A stretch of DNA of 46,145 nt from Pedosphaera sp. (lineage in GTDB: Bacteria > Verrucomicrobiota > Verrucomicrobiia > Limisphaerales > Pedosphaeraceae): contig JAQGPA010000133.1 in the NCBI GenBank assembly GCA_028293325.1, positions 1 to 46,145 on the forward strand. Reading direction: 5' to 3'. The notes under the pieces were generated by a model. It searched no databases. It worked only from the letters and a program-made list of their open reading frames with translations, and was not told where the DNA came from. Position 1 is the stretch's first letter, and each line of letters begins with the position of its first letter. Shown one piece after another: positions 1 to 6,819 of this stretch. The position numbers and the translations under genes are program-made.

Positions 1-83
1 GTCATGGCATCCAGATCGTTCCCAATCGTGTTGACCTGGTCCAATAATCGCTGGATTTCCGGGGCGGGTTGGAACGGACGCAT
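1..83 (-). CDS. 5' end of an unidentified gene, running off the window
   Basis: Only the first 27 codons are visible on the minus strand, beginning MRPFQPAPEIQRLLDQ. An ATG at 83-81 is preceded by a clear GAGGAG ribosome-binding site about 7 nt upstream, which is why I call it a real start. The visible peptide looks like a soluble amphipathic helix and carries no recognisable motif. The rest of the gene lies outside the window, so no function is proposed. Confidence 0.5.
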   Translation of the reverse strand, partial: MRPFQPAPEIQRLLDQVNTIGNDLDAM

Positions 84-697
84 AATAAACTCCTCAAGCA
101 GGCCCTTTAGCCAGTTCACCAGTTCACTCAATTTATGCTGGTGTCAAGTTCACGTAGAAGACGCCTTTCACTTCGGCACCTCTTCCCTGATCCTCTCTCA
201 TCAAACTTGGCCCAATTCGGCTGAAATGCATCCTGAAATCAGCTCGGGCGCTCAGGCTTTGTCTGCCTGGCTGACGGCGGACATGTCGAGATACGCTTCG
301 TCAATGGACATGGTTTCGATGACGGCCCCGGTCTGGGAAACAATTTGCATGATGAGGCGCGACTCTTCTGCCGGTAATGATCGGCAGGCTGACAGCGCCG
401 TATCGCACGAAATCAACTGGTGGTTCGCGTTTCAATCGTACATTAAAGGGCTAAAGAGTTGATTTACAACCCGCTTTCTTTTTGGGTTCTAAACGCGGAA
501 GAAATAAGTTGGGCAGACGAAAGCGCACTCGCGCGTGCTGAAGCAGACTCCCGCAAAGCCAAAGTTCGCTGCGATGAAAATAAATGAGGCCGGAAAAAGA
601 GAAGGCGGAATTTACGTTCCCAGAGGATGCCCCCAAAGCCGTTTGGCACAAATCTGGTACAAACGGGAAGGGAAAAGTTGTAAGTCGTTGATGAAAA
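84..697. other. Intergenic region holding only the dinB remnant
   Basis: Apart from the dinB-like fragment at 252-432 I see no intact gene here. A 32-codon minus-strand ORF at 133-231 has no proper ribosome-binding site, and the open plus-strand frame at 4-462 is the antisense of the remnant. The stretch next to the tRNA looks like decayed coding DNA. Confidence 0.4.
252..432 (-). pseudogene. Degenerate dinB-like (DNA polymerase IV, Y-family) remnant
   Basis: The minus strand encodes two adjoining pieces of the Y-family polymerase palm in different frames. The first is PPVDFVRYGAVS (about 423-388). The second is SRLIMQIVSQTGAVIET followed by MSIDEAYLDMS, ending at a stop at 254-252. SIDEAYLD is the catalytic acidic motif of DinB-type polymerases. 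Removing about 26 nt (roughly 361-387) would join the pieces into a normal DinB stretch, DFxRYxAVSRLIMxIV. No start, no N-terminal third and no thumb or little-finger domains are present, so it cannot encode a functional enzyme. The family assignment comes from motif recognition; the insertion is inferred from the frame change. Confidence 0.6.
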
Positions 698-774
698 TGG
701 AGCGAGCGAAGGGATTCGAACCCTCGACGTTCACCTTGGCAAGGTGATGCTCTACCAGACTGAGCTACGCTCGC
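698..774 (-). tRNA. tRNA-Gly (anticodon GCC)
   Basis: On the minus strand a complete cloverleaf is visible. The 7-bp acceptor stem is GCGAGCG/CGCTCGC. The D arm is GCTC/GAGC with AGTCTGGTA between. The anticodon stem TCACC/GGTGA closes the loop TTGCCAA, with GCC at 740-738. The T arm contains GGTTCGAATCC. Discriminator U and an encoded CCA (700-698) follow. The anticodon reads GGC and GGU glycine codons. Confidence 0.95.
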
Positions 775-1016
775 TACCTAATTGCCCGAAAAAAATACGG
801 GAACTGGGCCGAATTGCAAGCCCTCTTTTTGTGTGCTTGCGCACGGCCAATATGGGGAAGGGGGACGGTGCGGTGTCTGCTTACCCCGTTGCGGGGCAAC
901 GTTTATGAACCTGGTCGCTTGCCGGGGTCGGTCCCCAAGGCCTCATATCGACTCGAACGGCGAGCGGCATATTTGAAGTTGTCTCCGGATTCTGAGACAG
1001 AGGATTAAAATGGCGT
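775..1016. other. Intergenic stretch without recognised gene
   Basis: This lies between the tRNA-Gly 5' end and the terminator-like hairpin downstream of the BON lipoprotein gene. Short open frames on the plus strand (782-976 and 814-1008) have no ribosome-binding site and no protein-like composition. It presumably holds the tRNA promoter, but I cannot point to convincing -35 and -10 boxes. Confidence 0.35.
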
Positions 1017-1042
1017 CGGCCAGCGGAAGTTCACGCTGGCCG
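1017..1042 (-). terminator. Terminator-like hairpin after the BON lipoprotein gene
   Basis: A perfect 9-bp inverted repeat CGGCCAGCG/CGCTGGCCG with an 8-nt loop lies 37 nt past the stop codon of the minus-strand lipoprotein gene. In that direction it is followed by ACGCCATTTTAATCC, with a short T run a few bases away. This is plausible as a rho-independent terminator, though the U tract is short and offset. Confidence 0.45.
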
Positions 1043-1078
1043 GTCGGTGCTGACGACCTGAAAACAGGATCGAATCAA

Positions 1079-1546
1079 TCAGGGCTGATTCGGGTTCGAT
1101 GAGGGAGGCGGAGTGTTGTACGGTGTGGGAGGCGGAGTGGTGGTGGCATCATAGTAATGCCGACTCGTGGAGCTGCCCGTTGGCGAAGGTGCATTCGACT
1201 GAGTTCTTGACTGCATTTCGGCCTGCGGCTTGAGGGCGAGGGCGTTCTGCACCTGATGCACCCCTTCCACGCGTTGGGCGAGTTCGCCCGCCTTGGCTTT
1301 TTGATCCGGGTTGTCCACAAAGCCACTGAGTTGAGCAATGCCGGCGAACACCTGGACGCGGACATCCGGATATTTGTAGGTCGGGTCATTTGAGAGTGTC
1401 TTCTTTACCGCACGGGCAACCTTGCGGTCATCCCAGGCGCGTCCGGCAGTCCGGTCGTGATCAGATTTGCAGCCAGTCAATCCGGTCGTGGCCACGATTA
1501 CGCTGACACAGGCGGCCAGCAGTATTTGTCGAAGGTTGATTTGCAT
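1079..1546 (-). CDS. BON-domain lipoprotein
   Basis: The 155-aa protein starts with a lipoprotein signal peptide: basic MQINLR, a hydrophobic core, then lipobox GLTGC with Cys at about residue 26. The mature protein should therefore be lipid-anchored in the periplasm. Residues about 40-105 resemble a BON domain (OsmY-like), with DDRKVARAVKKTL, VRVQVFAGIAQLSGFVD and the closing VEGVHQVQNAL. BON domains are phospholipid- or peptidoglycan-proximal modules linked to envelope stress. The tail from about 110 is low-complexity Pro/Ser/Thr/Asn. The ATG at 1546 has an AAGGGA ribosome-binding site. The gene is divergent from the GT2 fusion gene. The domain call is good; a specific role is not known. 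Confidence 0.8.
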   Translation of the reverse strand: MQINLRQILLAACVSVIVATTGLTGCKSDHDRTAGRAWDDRKVARAVKKTLSNDPTYKYPDVRVQVFAGIAQLSGFVDNPDQKAKAGELAQRVEGVHQVQNALALKPQAEMQSRTQSNAPSPTGSSTSRHYYDATTTPPPTPYNTPPPSSNPNQP

Positions 1547-1712
1547 ATACTATTCCCTTTTTGTTTCTGTCGTAAATCAACATACAAGTTTGGAGGGGGG
1601 GGAACCATGGGGTGTTTCCCGCCCGATAACTGGGTGAAATTGCCGGTGTGAAAGTGGGGCAATAAAGTTTGGACTTTGGAGTTAAGCGGGTAGGGGTTAG
1701 GGTGGGTCAGCG

Positions 1713-3407
1713 ATGGATGCGCTGGCACGAAAAAGGTTTCTTCCTTGGTTTCGATTCGGCTGCGTGGTGGTGGCCGCATTGGCGCTGATTTATGTCTTCC
1801 GGAAGGTTGATCTCCACGAACTGCTGCGGGCGTTGCGGTCGGCGCGTCCCGGCTGGTTTTGGGCTTCAGTGGCAATTTATGGAGTGGCTTTTATACCCGC
1901 CGCGTGGCGCTGGCATTTGATGTTGCGCCTGACGGGTTGCGCGGTCCATCCGGGCGCGACGGCGCGGATGTCCTTGATCGGCCATTTCTTTTACACGTTG
2001 TTTTTTGGCGTGGCGGGCGGGGATTTTGCCCGGTCGGCGCTGTACGCGCGCTGGTATGGGCTGCCCCTGCCGGAGATCCTGGCCACCTCGCCGCTAGATC
2101 GCCTGGTGGGACTGGCGGGATTAATTATTTTCGTGGCGCTCGCATTTGCCGTGGCGGCGCTCAAGGGCGGCTTTGCGCATTTGGGAATTGCGGCGGTGCC
2201 GCTCCCGTTTGGATGGGTGGCGCTGGGCCTAGGAGTGACGGTGTTGGTCTGCGCGGGTTTGCTGCGCTGGGCGCGGGATTCCGCGGCGGCCAGAATGTTG
2301 CGCGCGTTTGGGAGTGGCTGCCGGCGTTGGTCGGTTTCCTGGACGGCGGTATGGCAGGGATTGGTGGGCGGCTTTCTCGTTCAGGTGTTGTTCGCTGCGA
2401 ACCTCGCGTTCAGTTTGCAAGCCGTTACTCATTCACCGTTGCCTTGGGGGCAACTGGTGTGGACTTTGCCCGTCATCTCCATTGTCAGCGGAATGCCTTT
2501 CACGGTGGCGGGCCTGGGTTTTCGCGAGGGAGCAGCCATGGCGCTGCTGGGGCTGTATGGGATTCCTCCCGCCACTGCGGTCGCAGGTTCGTTGCTCACG
2601 CTGGGTGCGCGATTGTTTTGGGCGGTGATTGGCGGGATCTTACTTTGGTGGGAGCGGCGTGGTCAGGCGCGGCAATGGCCGGTGCCACAAACCGTGTCCG
2701 TGGTGATACCGACGTTCAATGAAGCAGACGGGCTGGCTGAAACCATTCGGCGGGTGCGTGCGGTGCCGGAAGTATGCGAAATCATTGTGGTCGATGGCGG
2801 CAGCAACGATCAAACGCGCGAACTGGCCAACCGCCTGGATTGCCGCGTGCTGGTCAGTGCGCCAGGGCGGGGTGGCCAGATGCGCTTGGGCGCGGCGCAA
2901 GCGCGGGGTGACGCGGTGCTGTTATTGCACGCGGACACATGGATTCCGGCCAACGCGGGCCGGGCGATACTGGATTCCTTGCGCGACGTGCGGGTGGTGG
3001 GCGGCGGATTTTGGAAAATATTTCGCGATGGCAGCCCGTTGTTGCTTGGGGCGAGAGCCAAATGCGCCATTCGCTTGTACCTGGGCCGGCGCATTCTGGG
3101 TGACCAAGGATTTTTTATCCGGCGGGAAGTATTGGAGGAAATTGGCGGCGTGCCGGATGTGCCACTAATGGAGGAGTTCAAGTTAAGTGCGCAACTGCGA
3201 AAGCGAGGTCGCCTGGCGCTGGCTGATGCGACAGTGGCAACTTCCGCGCGGCGGTTTCGGAAACGGGGTGTGATTCGGACCTGGCTTTTGATGTGGGAAG
3301 TCACCTGGCGCTATCGCCTGGGTGCATCGCCGGAAGAGTTGCGCGATCTATATGAGGGTCGCAAACACGTGGCGGGTCGGAAAAGCGCCGTATCGGACCA
3401 GGGTTGA
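1713..3407 (+). CDS. Fusion protein: LPG-synthase-type membrane domain + GT2 glycosyltransferase
   Basis: This 564-aa protein has two parts. Residues about 12-312 form some eight membrane helices of the lysylphosphatidylglycerol-synthase TM/UPF0104 type, including the signature GLGFREGA at about 268-275. Residues about 327-545 are a family 2 glycosyltransferase of the kind called rSAM/selenodomain-associated transferase 2. That part shows VVIPTFNEADG (330-340), VVDGGSNDQT (359-368), GRGGQM (385-390), the HADT motif (406-409), LGDQGFFIRR and VPLMEEFKLS. The likely job is membrane-coupled sugar or lipid-linked transfer on the cytoplasmic face; the substrate is unknown. The ATG follows AGGGTGGG at suitable spacing. 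It converges with the response regulator gene, with a single base between stop codons. Confidence 0.8.
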   Translation: MDALARKRFLPWFRFGCVVVAALALIYVFRKVDLHELLRALRSARPGWFWASVAIYGVAFIPAAWRWHLMLRLTGCAVHPGATARMSLIGHFFYTLFFGVAGGDFARSALYARWYGLPLPEILATSPLDRLVGLAGLIIFVALAFAVAALKGGFAHLGIAAVPLPFGWVALGLGVTVLVCAGLLRWARDSAAARMLRAFGSGCRRWSVSWTAVWQGLVGGFLVQVLFAANLAFSLQAVTHSPLPWGQLVWTLPVISIVSGMPFTVAGLGFREGAAMALLGLYGIPPATAVAGSLLTLGARLFWAVIGGILLWWERRGQARQWPVPQTVSVVIPTFNEADGLAETIRRVRAVPEVCEIIVVDGGSNDQTRELANRLDCRVLVSAPGRGGQMRLGAAQARGDAVLLLHADTWIPANAGRAILDSLRDVRVVGGGFWKIFRDGSPLLLGARAKCAIRLYLGRRILGDQGFFIRREVLEEIGGVPDVPLMEEFKLSAQLRKRGRLALADATVATSARRFRKRGVIRTWLLMWEVTWRYRLGASPEELRDLYEGRKHVAGRKSAVSDQG

Positions 3408-3408
3408 C

Positions 3409-3954
3409 TCAGGCCGTAGTGGCCGGATTGCCGCCAGCGGACAAGGCCTTGTTGGCGGCGAGCAGAAACTCGTCAAAGTTGACCGGCTTCTGAAAGAATT
3501 CCACGGCGCCGGCGGCGAGAGATTTGTCTTTGAATTTTGCCGCTTCGCCGGAAGTGATGATGATGACGGGAATTTTGGCAGCTTCCTGAAAGCGCCGCAT
3601 CCATTGCATGATGTTAAAGCCATCCCACTGCAAACCGGAACTGCCCACCTCGGGCGGAAAATTGATATCGAGTACAATCAAGTCCGGCCTTGATTGACGA
3701 GCGATGCTGACCGCAGCCGCACCTTCGGAGGCGGTGAGCACCTCGAAACCGCAGGCCTTGAGTTTAAGTTCGAATGCTTTCAAGACCACCATATTATCGT
3801 CCACCACCAGGATTTTGCGGCCCTTGCCAATATTGGTCGCGACTTGATTCTGCGACGAGAGCGCGGCGACTTCTTTGCCGGCAAAGGCTGGTTCGTCAGC
3901 AGGTGGTGGGTCTTTTCGCCATTTTCCGAACAGCCATTTTCCGAACAGTTTCAT
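3409..3954 (-). CDS. Single-domain response regulator with N-terminal extension
   Basis: A receiver domain spans about residues 46-170 of 181. It has acidic pocket D52/D53 (ILVVDDN), phosphoacceptor D96 (IVLDINFP), the TS of IIITSGEA and the conserved Lys of FFQKPV. No output domain follows, so it probably acts through protein contacts or as a phosphate shuttle. The first 45 residues are an extra segment that opens with a short duplicated peptide, LFGKW twice, encoded by a perfect 15-bp tandem repeat. An SPEVGSSGLQWDG-like loop (PPEVGSSGLQ) after the phosphorylation site is longer than usual. There is no kinase gene next to it, so it is an orphan. Confidence 0.85.
   Translation of the reverse strand: MKLFGKWLFGKWRKDPPPADEPAFAGKEVAALSSQNQVATNIGKGRKILVVDDNMVVLKAFELKLKACGFEVLTASEGAAAVSIARQSRPDLIVLDINFPPEVGSSGLQWDGFNIMQWMRRFQEAAKIPVIIITSGEAAKFKDKSLAAGAVEFFQKPVNFDEFLLAANKALSAGGNPATTA
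3919..3948. repeat. Perfect 15-bp tandem duplication in a response regulator gene
   Basis: CCATTTTCCGAACAG occurs twice back to back (3919-3933 and 3934-3948) within codons 3-12 of the minus-strand response regulator. It keeps the reading frame and gives a repeated FGKWL peptide. Confidence 0.9.
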
Positions 3955-4111
3955 GAGCGGTTAGTTTTATTTCGATGCTTCGATTTGGCCGATTTTTGTA
4001 CGATTATTAGACACTGGCTTGGCATGTCTTATACGTAAAGCGCTGCCACCCGGCAATCTAGTTTTATCAAATTTATCTGTATTGTTCACTGTTTTCACAG
4101 CTTTTACTGCA

Positions 4112-4139
4112 TTGCATGCTGTCCATGCTGCTGCATTAT
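4112..4139 (+). promoter_or_regulatory. Possible sigma-70-type promoter for ubiE/menG
   Basis: TTGCAT (4112-4117) and CATTAT (4134-4139) are separated by 16 nt, about 57 nt before the GTG start of ubiE. Both boxes are imperfect, so this is a weak candidate. Confidence 0.25.
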
Positions 4140-4196
4140 AGCCGGTATCATGCCATCATCGCCAACCTCTGCAGCTCATGGTAATCTCTTTCCGGC

Positions 4197-4919
4197 GTGA
4201 GCAATAAATTTTATGCACCGGGAGAGCAGCGGGCCGCAAAGGTAAACGATTTGTTTGCGACCATCGCGCCCCGCTACGATTTGATTAATGATCTTCAAAG
4301 CTTCGGCCTGCACCGTTATTGGAAGCGGCGCCTGGTGCGATTGGCGGCTGGTCAACCGGGCGAACGCGCCCTCGATCTTTGTTGTGGCACGGGTGATGTC
4401 GCCTTCGCCCTCGCCCGCCAGGGGATGGTGGTGGCGGGATTGGATTTCAGCGAGCCAATGCTGGCGGTGGCCGAACAGAGGCAGAAGGCAAGCGGACCAA
4501 CTCCCGAAGTCCGCTTTTTACTGGGAGACGCCCAGCGCATTCCTTTTCCAGACGCCAGCTTTGATGTGGTGACGATGAGTTATGGGTTGCGGAATTTGGC
4601 GGATTGGGAGGCGGGCTTGCGTGAGATGCGCCGGGTGGTCCGGCCGGGCGGACGCCTGCTGGTGCTGGACTTTGGCAAGCCGGATAATGCCCTTTGGCGC
4701 AGAATTTATTTTGCCTACCTGAAAAGCCTGGTGCCGCTGCTCGGCCGGCTCTTTTGCGGGGACGCGGACACGCACAGCTACATACTGGAGTCACTGCAAC
4801 ATTATGCCGCCCAAAACGGGGTGGCGGCGAAAATGCGGGAACTCCAACTGGACCGGGTGCGCATCATTAACCTGATGGGTGGCATCATGAGCATCAACTA
4901 CGCGGAACGACCGCGTTGA
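4197..4919 (+). CDS. ubiE: UbiE/MenG family demethylmenaquinone methyltransferase
   Basis: The 240-aa SAM-dependent C-methyltransferase catalyses the last step of menaquinone synthesis, methylating demethylmenaquinone. Its length is normal for the family. Signature 1 is YDLINDLQSFGLHRYW (residues about 27-42). SAM-binding motif I is ALDLCCGTGDVAFA (58-71), and LVLDFGKPD plus the C-terminal INLMGGIMSINYA match UbiE/MenG. It begins with GTG at 4197, which gives the family's normal N-terminus. The window also carries mqnC, so this enzyme most likely serves the futalosine pathway. rfaE2 follows within about 45 nt or less and is probably co-transcribed. ubiE is used as the family name; no ubiquinone genes are seen. 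Confidence 0.92.
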   Translation: MSNKFYAPGEQRAAKVNDLFATIAPRYDLINDLQSFGLHRYWKRRLVRLAAGQPGERALDLCCGTGDVAFALARQGMVVAGLDFSEPMLAVAEQRQKASGPTPEVRFLLGDAQRIPFPDASFDVVTMSYGLRNLADWEAGLREMRRVVRPGGRLLVLDFGKPDNALWRRIYFAYLKSLVPLLGRLFCGDADTHSYILESLQHYAAQNGVAAKMRELQLDRVRIINLMGGIMSINYAERPR

Positions 4920-4964
4920 AAGTCGTTGCCAATCCGGAAAAACTTCGGCCAATATGCTGACAGC

Positions 4965-5450
4965 GTGAATTTTCGCGACAAGATCATTGCTTGGGAAAAT
5001 CTGGCGGTCTGGCGTGAGCAGAGGCGTGCCCGCAAACAAAAGCTGGTGGTAACCAACGGCTGCTTTGATCTGCTGCATTTGGGGCATGTGACTTACCTGG
5101 AAGCGGCGCGCAATCTGGGTGATGCTCTCCTGATCGGCATCACCAGCGATGCGGCGGTGCGTGATTTGAAGGGACCGGAGCGCCCGGTGACCAGCGAATT
5201 GGACCGTGCCGCAGTGCTGGCTGCGTTGGAGAGCGTCGATGGGGTGTGCATTTTTACCGAACGCACCGCCACGCGATTTCTTGCCCTCGCGCAACCTGAT
5301 ATTTATGTAAAGGGCGGCGATTACACGCTGGAAACCCTGAATCAGGAGGAGCGGCAAACGGTGGTGAAGGCCGGCGGAGAAATCCTCATCATTCCGTTCG
5401 TGCCGGGGAAATCAACCACCGGGATCCTCCAAAAGATTGCGCGCCTGTAG
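4965..5450 (+). CDS. rfaE2: D-glycero-beta-D-manno-heptose 1-phosphate adenylyltransferase (RfaE2/HldE C-terminal type)
   Basis: This stand-alone nucleotidyltransferase transfers AMP from ATP to heptose 1-phosphate, making ADP-heptose for the lipopolysaccharide core. It shows TNGCFDLLHLGHV with the HxGH ATP-binding motif (residues 38-41 from the start chosen), SDAAVRDLKGPERPV, YVKGGDYTLE and the closing PFVPGKSTTGILQKI (STTG phosphate-binding motif). I chose the GTG at 4965 (161 aa, usual length) because family members begin close to this point. A TTG at 4926 would add 13 residues; neither has a strong ribosome-binding site. The kinase half (RfaE1) is not in the window. The enzyme implies a heptose-containing LPS. 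Confidence 0.88.
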   Translation: MNFRDKIIAWENLAVWREQRRARKQKLVVTNGCFDLLHLGHVTYLEAARNLGDALLIGITSDAAVRDLKGPERPVTSELDRAAVLAALESVDGVCIFTERTATRFLALAQPDIYVKGGDYTLETLNQEERQTVVKAGGEILIIPFVPGKSTTGILQKIARL

Positions 5451-5459
5451 CCGGCCTTG

Positions 5460-5477
5460 GGCGGCACCGCCATTTTT
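5460..5477 (+). terminator. Weak terminator-like hairpin after rfaE2
   Basis: GGCGG and CCGCC are inverted around a 2-nt centre (effectively a 4-bp stem with a GCAC loop). A run of five T follows one base later, 10 nt past the rfaE2 stop. The stem is short, so termination may be partial. Confidence 0.4.
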
Positions 5478-5518
5478 GTTTTCATTATTTCCGGCCATCG
5501 AATACAAGCTCTGACTCC

Positions 5519-6619
5519 ATGCGTTTCCTAATGTTGAACTGGCGGGACCCGAGCAACCCCAAGGCGGGGGGGGCGGAACGGGTATCGCGGGCTTATCTGG
5601 CCGAATTGGTTCGACGCGGTCACGAAGCGTATTGGTTTGCCAATGATTTTCCCGGGGCGAGCCGCGAAGAGACCATCGAAGGGATAAAAATTGTGCGCGG
5701 TGGCGGCATGGGGACGTCCATCTGGAAAGCGATTCAATGGTATCGGCAACAAAAGCCTTTTGACCTGGTCATTGATCAGCACCACGGCATTCCGTGGTAC
5801 GCTCCGTGGTGGTGCCGGACCAACTCGGTGGCTTATATCCACGAGGTGTTGGGCCCGATCTGGAAGGCGTTTCATGCGTGGCCGGTCAGCGCCATTGGAC
5901 AATTCCAGGAGCGCTGGACACACTGGTTCTATCGAGGAATTCCGTTCTGGACTCCGTCCGAATCCACCAAAAAGAGCCTTTTATCCCACGGCGTGCGCGA
6001 GGTGAATGTTTTCCCGAACGGCACCGATACCGTGCCATTGGCGATACTGGAGGAGAAACCGCTTTCGTCATCGCTCAAACTCGTGGTGGTCTGCCGACTG
6101 GCACCGAACAAGCGTGTGGACCATGCCATCCTCGCGGTCCAACAACTCGTTCAGCGCGGGGTGGATGTGCAATTGACTATTGTGGGCGGTGGTGAAGTGG
6201 AAGGCCAATTAAAGGAGCTGGTGAAGACATTGGGGCTCACGCAGCAAATTGCGTTTACTGGGTCGTCGAATGAAACCGAAAAAAATGCCGCACTGCGCCG
6301 CGCTCACTTTTTGGTCCACACATCGTTGCGGGAGGGTTGGGGCCTGAATGTGATCGAGGCCAATGCGATGGGAACGCCCGCCGCCGTTTATCCGGTGGGC
6401 GGGTTGGTGGACTCGGTGGTCGCAGGCAAGACTGGGTTGGTCGTGGCGGAGGAAACCCCGAAATCATTGGCCACTGCGTTAAGCGAAGTTCTCAAGAATC
6501 CCGCGCAATACGAGAGTTACCGCCGTGGTGCCTGGGAACGCGCGAAGAGTTTTCAATGGAGCGAAGTGGTGGGCCCGACCTGCGACTGGCTGGAGCGCCA
6601 GGCGAGCGGCAAAAGGTAA
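5519..6619 (+). CDS. GT4-family glycosyltransferase (GT-B fold)
   Basis: This 366-aa retaining glycosyltransferase is related to group 1/GT4 enzymes of LPS, capsule or O-antigen synthesis. The N-terminal domain has the glycine-rich acceptor loop NPKAGGAERVSRAYL (13-27). The C-terminal domain has LVVVCRLAPNKRVDHAI (about 188-204) and TIVGGGEVEGQL. The nucleotide-sugar motif REGWGLNVIEANAMGTP carries the paired glutamates E272 and E280. No membrane segment is evident, so it should be cytoplasmic or peripheral. It opens the envelope-glycan cluster running to 14.4 kb. An uninterrupted run of eight G lies at codons 16-18. Donor and acceptor cannot be read from sequence. Confidence 0.85.
   Translation: MRFLMLNWRDPSNPKAGGAERVSRAYLAELVRRGHEAYWFANDFPGASREETIEGIKIVRGGGMGTSIWKAIQWYRQQKPFDLVIDQHHGIPWYAPWWCRTNSVAYIHEVLGPIWKAFHAWPVSAIGQFQERWTHWFYRGIPFWTPSESTKKSLLSHGVREVNVFPNGTDTVPLAILEEKPLSSSLKLVVVCRLAPNKRVDHAILAVQQLVQRGVDVQLTIVGGGEVEGQLKELVKTLGLTQQIAFTGSSNETEKNAALRRAHFLVHTSLREGWGLNVIEANAMGTPAAVYPVGGLVDSVVAGKTGLVVAEETPKSLATALSEVLKNPAQYESYRRGAWERAKSFQWSEVVGPTCDWLERQASGKR
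5566..5573 (+). repeat. G8 homopolymer inside the GT4 gene
   Basis: Eight consecutive G residues lie within the codons for AGGAE near the start of the glycosyltransferase gene. Gain or loss of one base would truncate the protein early. Confidence 0.85.
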
Positions 6620-6819
6620 TTTCGGCTTTCGCGACCGCAAAGCCAATTTGAATGCCGCCTGTTCCTTGCCGGTCTGGTGTTCACCCGAATACTCCGGCTC
6701 GCCTGAAAGTTAAGCGTGCATTCCATGTCATTGTTTTCAAACCAGAGCGTGACCAGCAGGGTGTTTATGGTTGCATTTTGCAATGACTTACTATTTTTTA
6801 AGCTGAGAGATTACCGTTT

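Noticed and set aside
133..231. 32-codon minus-strand ORF beginning MHFSRIGPSL
   Set aside because: It has no properly spaced ribosome-binding site and lies in decayed DNA next to the dinB fragment. I keep it only as an unproven possibility.
4..462. 152-codon open frame on the plus strand at the window start
   Set aside because: It is antisense to both the dinB remnant and the partial gene, has no ribosome-binding site, and its composition is unlike a real protein.
1595..1602. G8 run between the BON lipoprotein and fusion genes
   Set aside because: It is intergenic and distant from any promoter box I could place; it is likely a plain homopolymer.
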